Positions 11,633 to 20,982 of a DNA stretch of 64,000 nt are shown piece by piece. The translations under genes were made by a program, and so were the position numbers. Position 1 is the stretch's first letter. Every line of letters begins with the position of its first letter. The notes beneath the pieces are model-generated. The model saw nothing but the letters and a program-made list of their open reading frames with translations, was not told where the DNA came from and did no database searches. Source of the DNA: Amyelois transitella (Eukaryota; Arthropoda; Insecta; Lepidoptera; Pyralidae); NCBI RefSeq assembly GCF_032362555.1, contig NC_083530.1, positions 2,138,001 to 2,202,000 on the forward strand. The letters run 5' to 3'.

Positions 11633-12680
11633 TATTCAACAATACGTTTTACAACTATCAATCATAACTTATATATAGAGGTTACGTTATTTTTGACATC
11701 AATAAGTGATATCGTATTCCACATATCGAAAAGACTTGACACATAATTATGTATATTCCAAAATTGATGTGATTGCAAAAAATTCAAGCACGCGATGCTT
11801 GAAAGGTACAACGATTAAATAGCTATTATTTACGCATTATTAATATTAACATGGCGTAGGTAAGGGACCTGAAAACACGCAATTTTACCTTAATTTCGTG
11901 TCTTAGCACGCAACATGCCTCTAAGTATTCATGAATGAACGATCGATTTTTCCAGAAAACTTCTTCGTGACCTAACCTAGCGTGTGGGACTCGGTAAGAT
12001 GTATAGTCGCAATTCAGACGTCACAGCCGAATTTACGTCACCGGTAAATTTAATTTAGGCAGCCTAAAAATAACAAGAACTAAAATCAGACTATCAGTAT
12101 TAAGTACCTAACAACCCTGAATTTCTATTTTGGATCGGCATTCATCCGAAACTGATTTGGCTCTAGCACGGTTCTAGACATTCTGTTGAGATAATTTAGT
12201 TTGAAATTAGAAATGGGTGAGTAAATGTTTACCAGATTTTTGGGATTTTTTTTTAATGTTGCAACTATCCTTTTGATTCTGAATTTTGATTCAAACCCCT
12301 TTTGGTATATTTCTAAATTTGAATTACTTTTCTAGTAAGGTAGCTTGCAGGATGACAGATAAAAAAGAAACAATAAAAATGTCATCTAGAGATTAAAAAT
12401 AAACCAGTGTTATTAAAACCATTCCCAAAAATAACATTTGTCGTTAACTACTCGTCATTATTAAAGATGGTCTAAATTAATCTTCTGCGAAATATTACAA
12501 ACAACAACTAAATCCAGCCCTGTATGCAAAAAAGTAGGTACTTCATTTTATTTCTTGTTTAGAATATTTCAGACTCTTTTTAGGTAGGTGTTTAAAGCAA
12601 GCAATTAAAATCAATTTTGTCCTAGTTCAAAAAATTCTTAGCTCAGGGGAACTTGAGCAGTGAACGTTAATTATCTATTA

Positions 12681-12893
12681 AGACCTAGACGAACGTATCT
12701 TGATCAAATTAAGGACGTCCTGGTAAAGGGTCAGGTCAAAAGTACCCGAAACCGCCGAGCTTGCATGAAGAGAGTTATGAATGTGGATGAAGCGAAGGAA
12801 GTATGCAGAGATTGTGGCAAGTGGAAAGAGGTAGTCTCTGCCTACCCCTCCGGGAAAGAGGCGTGATTTTATGTATGTATGTATGTATGACCG
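12681..12893 (+). mobile_element. RTE-like LINE 3' end, truncated
   Basis: Closely matches the last 200 bp of the 63.2-kb copy ([16 protein letters not shown] to PSGKEA, then GTGATTTT and (ATGT)n). Confidence 0.8.
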
Positions 12894-13417
12894 GTGACCA
12901 ACCACTGCGCCGAATAAGCAGTAAAAAATGAAGAATTAGCAGTTAAAAGAAAAAAAAAATACTTTTTACTTTATTTTTTTCACACGTCCGTTACAAATAC
13001 GGTGCAATGATTTGTTCGTTGTGAAGTCGATCATAATTTTCCATTCACAAACACCGTAGTGATGGACCAGTCAGTGAGGATATCGTTATCGATAGAAACA
13101 ATATTTTATTACGGTTCTCGCCAAGGATTAAATGTCACGAAGACGCAAGATAGAGGGCCCTCTTCTTTACCGCCTGCGACTTCGGTATTTTTGATATAGT
13201 TTTTTTTGATAAAATTTGTTGCGGATTAACCTCTGTATCAATTTGATGAATATTGTTGGTGATTATATAGCAGTAATTATTTGAAGGAAGTTGCAGATTG
13301 TAGTTCTGATTTTAGTGATTTATTATTATTCAAAAGGATAGAAATGCGAAATGACAATTTATTTTTATATAGATATTGCATTCATAGATTAAAAAATACG
13401 TTATAGCTATGGCCGCT

Positions 13418-13653
13418 CCCGGCATCAACGAAATATGACAGACTAGACTAGTCGTCCGTCTGGAAACCGCGGGAACTCCGGGACAATCACTCCCGCGGGA
13501 ATTCCGGGATATAAAGAAGCATATGTATTATTCTGGGTCTTCAGCCAACTATATACCAAATTTCATAGCAATGGGTTCAGTAGTATTCTTGTGAAAGAGC
13601 AACAAACATCCATACATACAAACTTTCGCATTTAATAATATTAGTAGGATTAA
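13418..13653 (-). mobile_element. Helitron-like element, second subtype, just upstream of LAMP exon 1
   Basis: Plus strand reads GACTAGACTAGTCGTCCGTC, ACTCCCGCGGGAATTCCGGG and TTTCGCATTTAATAATATTA. It ends about 165 bp before the LAMP ATG, so the LAMP promoter or 5' UTR must lie around or beyond it. Confidence 0.65.
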
Positions 13654-13819
13654 AAGAATATTTCCCGTATTGTCTTCTTCGCAATTATCAATAATACTTT
13701 TAACCTATTACAAACTCGATATCGACAATTCTATCGGTCATGCCTATTCAAATCATCCGTTTAACTGCACAGTTAGATGCATTACTCTTGCCTCCAACAC
13801 TCTGGCTCGATGTTGCTCC

Positions 13820-16800
13820 ATGTTTTTTGTTGTAGTCCTGGTGTTGTGCTCGGTGGAGGGTCTTCAGTTAGATGGAGCGTCCACGAGGAGGCCCAGGGTC
13901 ACGAAGTATAGCAAAACGACGGCAGCGCCAGGCGTTTCTACGGTAAGTTGATGAAATTTATGTGAACTAGACTTTCATCTAGGGCTTCTTTCCAAAAAGC
14001 AAAAGAAGGTTATGTTGCACCATAAGTGTCAATCTGTCCTTGCCAAAATTTATCAGCATCAGTCAAGTGGATTTTGAATTTATTCGTTTTAAACATAAAC
14101 CATTGCAACGTTTGGTTATCGATATTAAAATAGTACCACTCGATCTCTTTTCCTGTCCTTTTCTTTTCGTGATTGTAGTAATAAGCCGTGTGGTTCCTGG
14201 CACCAAAAGAAAAACAGAATAGAACCACTCTATTTCTTTCCCATTGATGTCGTAAAAGGCGATATTATTTATTATATTATATTATATAATACTGTTAGCT
14301 CTTTCTACCCCGTAAAGGATATAGACGTAATTATATGTTATGTTATGTAAGTAATTAACGACTAATATAATTAGCACGTTTACCAATAAATAAATAAAAT
14401 ATATACGGGACAGATAACACAGATTAAGTTAGCCTCGAAGTAAGTTCGAGACTTGTTTTACGAGATACTAACACAATACTATATTTTATAATCAAAATTT
14501 AAATAGATAAACATTCAAGATCCAAGACAATCAGAAAAAAGTTTGTTAAGTATCTGACATGTCCTGGATATAATATATAGTGCTGGATCGTGGTTATAAC
14601 CGGACCCAGGACTGTTCCCTAGGGAGGTCCCAAAAGATTAGTTGAAGTGATAGTAACATACATATGTTAGTAATAGCAACATACTCGTATGGTGATAGTT
14701 TATCTTTGTAGATTGTCGAGTTCGTTCCCGAAGTAGTTATTGTATTAAGGTCATGTGTTCAAATGGCTATGTCATTGTTGGGAGCACAAAACTTTGAAGC
14801 GGTATTTGACATACGAGTGTAGTGTACATTGTTATATATCGAAATTTTTTTACAATTGCTTTTTTTACAAGGTATTATTAGAAAATTGTATTTTGAAAAT
14901 TGTATTTTGTACATATTTTATGTCGTAAAACATCGCGAGGATGATTTTGTCCAAGTTGGAATAGATTTTCCTTTTGACATTTTTTTTTCGAGTTATTAAT
15001 AACGCGAAAAGAATGTCAACAGGAAAATCGAATGGGAAAATGGTAATTACCATTTTCTCATGTCCTTATCGGTATGATAGGCGGAATAAGATATTCTGCA
15101 AAAGAAGCAACTGGTACGTATTCGAATCATGATCAGTATAAATAGAATGCGATTACTGGAGGCAATGGAGATACGCATGGTGTCCGAGCGTTCAACCAGC
15201 AAGTCGTACACATGTTACATCTATACTTATATTATAAAGCCGAAGAGTTTGTTTGTTTGTTTGAACGCGCTAATCTCAGGAACTACTGGTTCGAATTGAA
15301 AAATTCTTTTCGTCTTGAATAGACCATTTATCGAGGAATGCTTTAGGCTATAAAACATCCTGCTGCAACTAAAACGAGCAAAGAAATAATGGAATATGTG
15401 AAAAAACGGGGAAAATTATTCATCCTTGAGGGCTTCAATGATGCCCAAAATAACTATTCCACGCGGACGAAGGGACACAGCTAGTAGAGAATATAAAACA
15501 AGCTAGATGGATATATCTAGATTTTTTTCTGATCTTCATCGTATTTATCATTACACCTTCGTTTTCCAGGAACCAGCAACAGAGAGAAGCCTGATGACGG
15601 CCACGTACCGGCTCCAGGTGTCGGGGGAGACCTGCATTCTGCTCACAGTGGATGCTTTACTGGACATCTCTTACGTCACCAAATTGAATGAGCGGGCTGT
15701 AAGTCAATTTCTTCTAGATACTGGTGCGCATATCACTTTAATAACGATAGCAGCTGCACAAACTTAATTAGTATTAGCTGCACAAGCTGTTAATAATTAC
15801 ATAGTTTACGTTGCGAGATACTGATCGAGTGATATACATTCAGTCAGAAAAGTATCGGGAATGGATTATTTATTTATGGTTCCAAATTCAAATTTTTGTT
15901 TTTTTTGTTGTTGTTAGATTGGCACAACTGTTTTCCATTTTGGCGCGGAGTTTGAGTTGCATCTGTTGTTTACATTAAATACAGTGCTATTTTTAGTTAT
16001 ATCATATCTAGTGTGTATTGCTAATTTCATAATGGATAAAAACATCGAACAAAGAGTTTGTCTTAAATTTTGCATTGCCAATGGAATATCGTGTTCGGAG
16101 TCACTGAAAATGTTACAGAAGGCTTACGGTGAATCGACTTTATCAAAAACTCGTGCTTATGAGTGGTACAAAGCGTTCAAAAGCGGTCGAGATGTGATGG
16201 AAGATTTGCCTCGCTCTGGTAGGCCATCAACGTCTGCAACTGAAGTTAACATCGCAAAAGTGAAGGAAATAGTGACTGAAAATCCTCATTCAACTTTGAG
16301 AGAGATAGCCACCGAACTTTCTGTATCTCACGAGTCGATCCGTACCATTTTAACTAATAATTTGGGTATGAAACATGTTGCCGCTCGGCTAGTCCCAAAA
16401 GACCTGAATTTTTTTCAAAAACTCAATCGCATGAGAGTCGCTGAGGACATGCTAGAACGAGTCAATTCCGACCCAACATTCATGAAACGCATTGTTACTG
16501 GTGACGAGACGTGGGTTTACGAGTTTGACATGCAAACTAGTCAACAAGCTTCGGAGTGGCGCCTTCCAACTGAACCGAAACAGAAAAAACCACGCCAAAG
16601 TCGTTCAAAAGTCAAAGTCATGTTGACTGTTTTCTTTGACTATCGCGGTGTTGTGCACTCGGAATTCTTGCCGGAAGGTCAAACGGTAAATAAGGAATAT
16701 TATTTGAGTGTTATGCGGCGTTTAAGAGAGCAAATCCGACGAAAAAGGCCAGATTTGTGGAAAAAAAATTCTTGGGTTTTGCACCATGATAATGCACCTT

Positions 16801-19800
16801 CGCACAAGGCCATCATTGTGAACGAATTTTTAACCAAACACTCAACAAATACCATCGAGCAACCACCATATTCACCAGATATGGCTCCAGCCGACTTTTT
16901 TCTTTTTCCTAAACTCAAATTACCACTTCGTGGCACCCGTTTTCAATCGGTTGAAGACATAAAAGAGAATTCGCGGCGAGAACTGACCTCAATTCCGGAA
17001 ACAACGTTTAAAAAATGTTTTGATGATTGGATTATTCGTTGGCGTAAGTGTATCGTTTCTAAAGGAGCATATTTTGAAGGTGATAAAATAAATTTGGATG
17101 AATAACAAACAGTTTGTGTATTATTGATCTTTTCCTGCTACTTTCTTGACAGAGTAGTATAAATGAACACAACAAAACGACAGGTCTAGAGTTTGTGTGG
17201 CAATAAAATAGGATTTCCCGAAATTTAAAGTGAAAGAAAATTACCGGTTTATTTTTCTTTACGCGGACGGAGCCTCGGTCATACCGAGTACTCGTCGTAT
17301 GATATGTTATATTTTAAAAAAGCACAAAGAACGAGCAGTAATTTTAGTAAACTACAGAAAATCGTATCACCATTTTCTCAAAGTGGCTCCGAATTTCTGC
17401 AGAGTTTGGAAAAAGTTTCTCGTAAGATGAACATACATAAATCACAATACAATCTTTTCCGTAGCGGTAGGCAGGGACTAAATCCTTCTATTTGCCACGA
17501 CCCCTGCATACTTCTTTCGCTTCATCCACATTCATAGTTATCTTCATGCAATCTCATTGGTGTTGGGTACTCTTGACCTGACCTTTTGCCGGAACGAGTC
17601 CGATTTGATTAGTGTCCATCTAGGTCTTTCTCACTCCACCAGTTTAATCCCAGTAAGATGATTACTTGAATATATTATGTTTTTTTATTATTTGTGTTTG
17701 TAGAATACTAATAAGTTGTTCTCATTTGCAGGACGCAAACACCTTTGTTCCCAATAATGCAGTCGTCAGCGGAGTCTGCAAGGAGGGAGACGCCGAGACT
17801 TTGGTGATTACCTTCAAGGACTTTGCCCTGGAGTGGTCATTTGCAAAGGTAAGTCCTTGTACATCTTAGGTCAATGTGTGGAAGAAATTAGCACATTAAG
17901 GCGAGTTATTTCGACAACGAAGATTCTGTTTACAGGGCTACAAAGGGGAGTCGGTAGTCTCTTCATACAATTACTTGATTTTCTATTAACCGAGTTTATT
18001 TATTTATTCTTTATTGTAAGTATAATTTACTATTTGTAAAGTACAATATACTTATTGCTAACAGCATTATCCAACAGTCTTTGGGTTAAGAGGTAACCTT
18101 TATGTGGGTGATAATAAATAATGTATAATAAACATACTTACTACTTATATAAATATACATATATGGTATTGTATATGGATACATATGTATACTTTATCTA
18201 CTAATATTTGCAGAGTTTATTTTTTCTTTTACTCTTCTCTCTACTCTTCTTCCGTTACTCTGAACAAGAAGTGACACAATCTTCTCGATTAAAGCAACAT
18301 CAGTTAGGTACTTTCCTGAATTAACCCTTAATTTGATAAAGTCCGGTGTGACGGACACTTATTTAAAATAAATCCTGCCAAGTTTTTATTTCGTTTTCAT
18401 TGATTTCTAATCGATTAAATGTTTATTTATACCATAAACAAATAGTAAAAAAAAAGTAATTATTGTGGGAATATTGCATTATGTCAGTTGGGACGCAAAA
18501 TGTCTGCGAAAAGGCGGCCACCTGTTTTGCTCAAGGTATTTATAATTATTTTTCTTATTTTTTGTGGAAAAACGTATTGAATTATAGATTTATTTATTAG
18601 ATAATAAACATTTCAATCATTATTTACAAAAACATACGCACTTTATTATATTTTTATGGTGTTTATTTGTAACTAAAATGTTTTGTCCGTCACAGCGGAC
18701 ATTGCTAATTGTATAGAAAAGTACCACTGTATTACTCTGTCCGCTGCGGCGGACAACGCCAAAATGTGTGTGCTTCTGCTTGTTGGGTTAAGGTTCTGAG
18801 TTTGCTTTTTTTTCTTTGCCAACAGCCTAATCGCGCAAGTAATTTTACTTAACTTTTTAACTTTTTAATAATTTTATTGCTTTAGTGCCGAATGAACATG
18901 CACCTTCCGATGCTAGCGAAATATCAGATTCGGAAACTGAATTGCATGACGCATATACTAATTCCCCTGTCATCTCTTGCACCATCTATTGCATCTTCCC
19001 TTGCTTACGTAACAATAGATACATCCGACGATGGAGAACTCCGAAGATGCTGATATTATACCAGATTCAATCGTGCACGAAATTGGCGAGTCCATTTATG
19101 AAAATGTTCCATCCCTATCCGCTATTCCTTCATTGCCTGCAACGCCTATAACACCAATAGCTTCTTCATTACCATCCCAAAAAACAAGTTCTAGGAAACC
19201 ACCCACAGTCAAAGCCAAAAGACCAAAACAAACCAAAAAATTTCAGCTGACTTGCAATTGGAGAATAGCTCAATTCTGTCACCAAGCGACAATAGAAAAG
19301 GGCGAGGAGGATGATTACACAGACCTGCCAGAAGATGCTTCACCTTTGAGTTTCTTTCACCTTTTTTTTTCTCAAGATATTTTTATGGACCACCACACCA
19401 TGGAAGAAGGACGCTGCAGGTTCTGCCAAAAGAAAACTGTCATGTATTGCATAAAATGCAATACACGACAGTTTTCATTTTCGTGACAGGAAAAGCCCCC
19501 AGAAATTGTTTTTTAAATTTTCATACAAAATAAACTGTACTTCGGTATCAATTACTTTGTTCTAAAATGTTCATTTCTGTATTTTTCTTTAGTAAAAAAA
19601 CAAAAATAACTATGGTTTTTATTTTCCGTAGTTTGGCAATGTCCGCCTCAGAGAACATATAAATCTGACCATTTATTTCACAGTAATTGGCAAGGTCCGC
19701 TGTGACGGACACCTGTTTTCCCAGCAGTGGGCTATTGTAGATTTTTTTTTTCATTTTTCCAGAACTTTATAACATACTCCTGAAACCACAAAATTGAAAT

Positions 19801-20665
19801 ATTCATATATTATGAATATTTTTATCGGTGCCAAATTAAGGGTTAAGATTAACAATTTCTCCATTTCCCTTTTCAGACACCAGGCGGCGAGCGTTGGTAC
19901 GTCGACAATATGAAGTTGAGCTACAACTCTAGCGCAAGGATATTAGAACACGCGGCAAAGCAGGGTCGTAGAGTCACCCTCAGTACTGATGCAAGATCGT
20001 TACTGTTCCCCACTCCTGTCGGGAAGTCCTTCCATTGTCCCGAAGAGACTATAGTGGAGTTGGCTGAACAAGATGCTACGTAAGTTTAAATTTATGTTCT
20101 CTGCCTTAAGACGAAGACAATCAGCCGGGGTAGAACTGTGGAATAAAGAGCTCGACATCACATCTGCGTATTTATGGTGGTAACTTGGGGATAATGAGAT
20201 AAACCACTTTAAATTAGTAACTGAACCGAAGTATTTGTTCACATAAATACATACATATGGTCACATCTACATCCCTTGCAGGGTAGACAGAGCCAACAGT
20301 CTTGAAAAGACTGAATGGCCACGTTGCCAGCACATCGCCTACAAGAGTAATTCCAGGTTTATAAGCTTATCCCTCTATAGACACTTAATATATTTAGATT
20401 TACTTATCTTGAATTCTCCAGCCCCGCGACCGGCCACCGAGCGAAACTGTACCTCCGTCAGATGCGTCTGCAAGCGTTCATGTACAAACGTGACGGCGAG
20501 TTCGGGCCGCCGTGGCACTGCAGTGACTCGGCGCGCGCCCGCTCCGAGGCGGCGCCGGTGGCCGTGGGGGCAGCACTGGCGATCGCAACCGCGGGAACAT
20601 TGGTAGGTTACGCCATTTGGCGCTATCTGAAGGTGAAAAAGGTGCAATACGACACAATGGAGTGA
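13820..20665 (+). CDS. LAMP-family lysosomal membrane glycoprotein, five exons
   Basis: Lysosome-associated membrane protein, type I. Coding exons 13820-13942, 15570-15698, 17732-17848, 19877-20079 and 20422-20665 give 816 nt, 271 aa; all junctions are GT/AG. A signal peptide (MFFVVVLVLCSVEG) is followed by a short Thr-rich stretch, then one luminal LAMP-like domain with cysteines in GETCIL, SGVCKEG, FHCPEE and WHCSDS that can form two disulfides. A transmembrane helix spans residues 235-257 and a 12-residue tail ends KKVQYDTME. YDTM (267-270) fits the YXXPhi sorting signal for AP-mediated delivery to lysosomes. It is short for a LAMP, with one luminal domain, as in insect LAMP1-like proteins. 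Introns 2 and 3 carry a mariner and a piggyBac derivative. Codons in exon 5 are GC-rich compared with the surroundings. An upstream exon is possible (see the promoter at 6.2 kb), so the 5' end is provisional. Confidence 0.88.
14186..14350 (+). repeat. Short (ATGT)n-tailed element with internal deletion, LAMP intron 1
   Basis: The head GCCGTGTGGTTCCTGGCACC and the tail CTACCCCGTAAAGGATATAG are joined by an AT-rich ATTATATTAT run that replaces the middle. Confidence 0.7.
14386..14553 (-). mobile_element. tRNA-derived SINE, truncated, in LAMP intron 1
   Basis: Reverse complement of the SINE body (TTAGCCTCGAAGTAAGTTCG, TACGAGATACTAAC); the tRNA-like head is missing. Confidence 0.75.
15221..15487 (+). 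mobile_element. Helitron-like non-autonomous element, LAMP intron 1
   Basis: Begins ATCTATACTTATATTATAAA, contains GCGCTAATCTCAGGAACTAC, and ends CACGCGGACGAAG..ACAGCTAGT. The TC...CTAGT ends and lack of TIRs fit Lep1-type Helitron-like elements of Lepidoptera. Close copies lie at 43445-43712 and 52343-52585, and a minus copy at 51945-52235. Confidence 0.7.
15837..17157 (+). mobile_element. mariner element, about 1.32 kb, in LAMP intron 2
   Basis: Imperfect terminal inverted repeats flank the transposase: the left end contains TCAGTCAGAAAAGTATCGGG and the reverse complement of the right end contains TCTGTCAAGAAAGTAGCAGG. Both ends abut TA dinucleotides (within TATA), the mariner target. The two TIRs differ at several positions and by one base in length next to the TA, so the exact outer boundary is uncertain by a base or two. 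Element length is typical of mariners. Confidence 0.85.
16032..17105 (+). CDS. mariner transposase (DD34D), intact frame
   Basis: Cut-and-paste transposase of a mariner element, 357 aa without stops or frameshifts. Order: N-terminal HTH DNA-binding half (residues about 1-115, with EWYKAFKSGR and the linker DLPRSGRPST), then the catalytic domain with D158 (TGDETW), D253 (HHDNAPSH) and D288 (SPDMAPADFF). Exactly 34 residues lie between D253 and D288, the mariner spacing. The usual WVPHEL linker reads RLVPKDL. I chose the Met at 16032 because it begins the family-like MDKNIEQR; the frame stays open 25 codons upstream, but those look like leader sequence. The gene lies inside intron 2 of the LAMP gene on the same strand. 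Length (about 345-357) is normal for the family, so activity cannot be excluded from sequence. Confidence 0.95.
   Translation: MDKNIEQRVCLKFCIANGISCSESLKMLQKAYGESTLSKTRAYEWYKAFKSGRDVMEDLPRSGRPSTSATEVNIAKVKEIVTENPHSTLREIATELSVSHESIRTILTNNLGMKHVAARLVPKDLNFFQKLNRMRVAEDMLERVNSDPTFMKRIVTGDETWVYEFDMQTSQQASEWRLPTEPKQKKPRQSRSKVKVMLTVFFDYRGVVHSEFLPEGQTVNKEYYLSVMRRLREQIRRKRPDLWKKNSWVLHHDNAPSHKAIIVNEFLTKHSTNTIEQPPYSPDMAPADFFLFPKLKLPLRGTRFQSVEDIKENSRRELTSIPETTFKKCFDDWIIRWRKCIVSKGAYFEGDKINLDE
17455..17640 (-). mobile_element. Degraded RTE-like LINE 3' fragment in LAMP intron 2
   Basis: Plus strand reads TTGCCACGACCCCTGCATAC then TTCTTTCGCTTCATCCACAT, matching the reverse complement of the LINE tail with many changes. 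Located between the mariner and LAMP exon 3. Confidence 0.6.
18341..18356. repeat. 16-bp palindromic repeat of the piggyBac element, copy 1
   Basis: GTCCGGTGTGACGGAC, 16 bp inside the left end. Three other copies lie at 18685-18700, 18739-18754 and 19695-19710, in both orientations, and a half copy near 19640. The subterminal position suggests transposase binding sites; that function is inferred. Confidence 0.7.
19031..19486 (+). pseudogene. piggyBac transposase relic (N-terminal part fused to Cys-rich C-terminus)
   Basis: Open frame of 151 aa. The first part is an acidic, Ser/Pro-rich N-terminal region then a basic stretch (KAKRPKQTKKFQ). The DDE domain is absent: the sequence passes from SPLSFFHLFFSQDIF straight to a C-terminal CRFCQKKTVMYCIKC segment like the piggyBac cysteine-rich (RING/PHD-like) domain. 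The remaining cysteines of that domain are replaced by a fold-back copy of the preceding DNA (19433-19475). A further N-terminal piece (DASEISDSETELHDA) lies in another frame around 18.9 kb, which indicates a frameshift. Read as a deletion derivative rather than a functional protein. Confidence 0.75.
19695..19710. repeat. 16-bp palindromic repeat of the piggyBac element, right-end copy
   Basis: GTCCGCTGTGACGGAC, about 130 bp inside the right terminus, differing by one base from the left-end copy. See the 18341 entry. Confidence 0.7.
20246..20374 (-). repeat. Short (ATGT)n-tailed element, truncated, LAMP intron 4
   Basis: ACATACATATGGTCACATCT to CAGGTTTATAAGCTTATCCC. It ends about 45 bp before LAMP exon 5. 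Confidence 0.8.
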
Positions 20666-20976
20666 GCGGGAATAAGGACGTTCTGAATTCGAAATTTGAC
20701 GTTTTACTTTTTTTTTGTTTTGTGATTCTATTTTTGGTTTTTTTTTTGTTTTAAGAAATGGCCTCATTATAATGATAATTATTGTAGTTCTTTTTTTGTT
20801 TCACAGATTTGTTTTAAGATTTTGTTTGAAGCACAACTTTTTTTTGTCTTACAAGGATGGGTAACTTGAAATGCTAATGAAAACAAGAATACGAATATTC
20901 GCCAAGAAATCGGTAAGTATATAATTATTATGAATTTTTACAGTTTACACAAAGTTAACCGGAGTCATAGGAATTA

Positions 20977-20982
20977 AATAAA
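20977..20982 (+). terminator. Candidate poly(A) signal of the LAMP gene
   Basis: AATAAA about 312 bp after the LAMP stop codon, in T/A-rich sequence. It is the first canonical hexamer downstream. Further AATAAA copies near 21.43 kb could extend the 3' UTR. Confidence 0.45.

Larger units (their letters stand above)
18325..19842 (+). mobile_element. Internally deleted piggyBac-type element with TTAA duplications, in LAMP intron 3
   Basis: TTAA at 18321-18324 and again at 19843-19846 flanks an element of 1518 bp. Its ends are perfect 11-bp inverted repeats CCCTTAATTTG / CAAATTAAGGG. TTAA duplication plus CCC..GGG termini is the piggyBac signature. Inside are four copies of a 16-bp near-palindrome GTCCGctgtgaCGGAC-like motif (18341-18356, 18685-18700, 18739-18754, 19695-19710) and a transposase relic (19031-19486). 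The catalytic domain is missing, so any movement would need a transposase supplied in trans. It lies only 34 bp from LAMP exon 4. Confidence 0.9.

Noticed and set aside
15507..15767. An 86-aa plus-strand frame as a separate gene
   Set aside because: It contains LAMP exon 2 (15570-15698) read through into the introns on both sides.
16700..16936. Minus-strand frame inside the mariner
   Set aside because: Antisense shadow of the transposase catalytic domain.
20375..20767. A 130-aa minus-strand frame
   Set aside because: Antisense shadow of the GC-rich last exon of LAMP.
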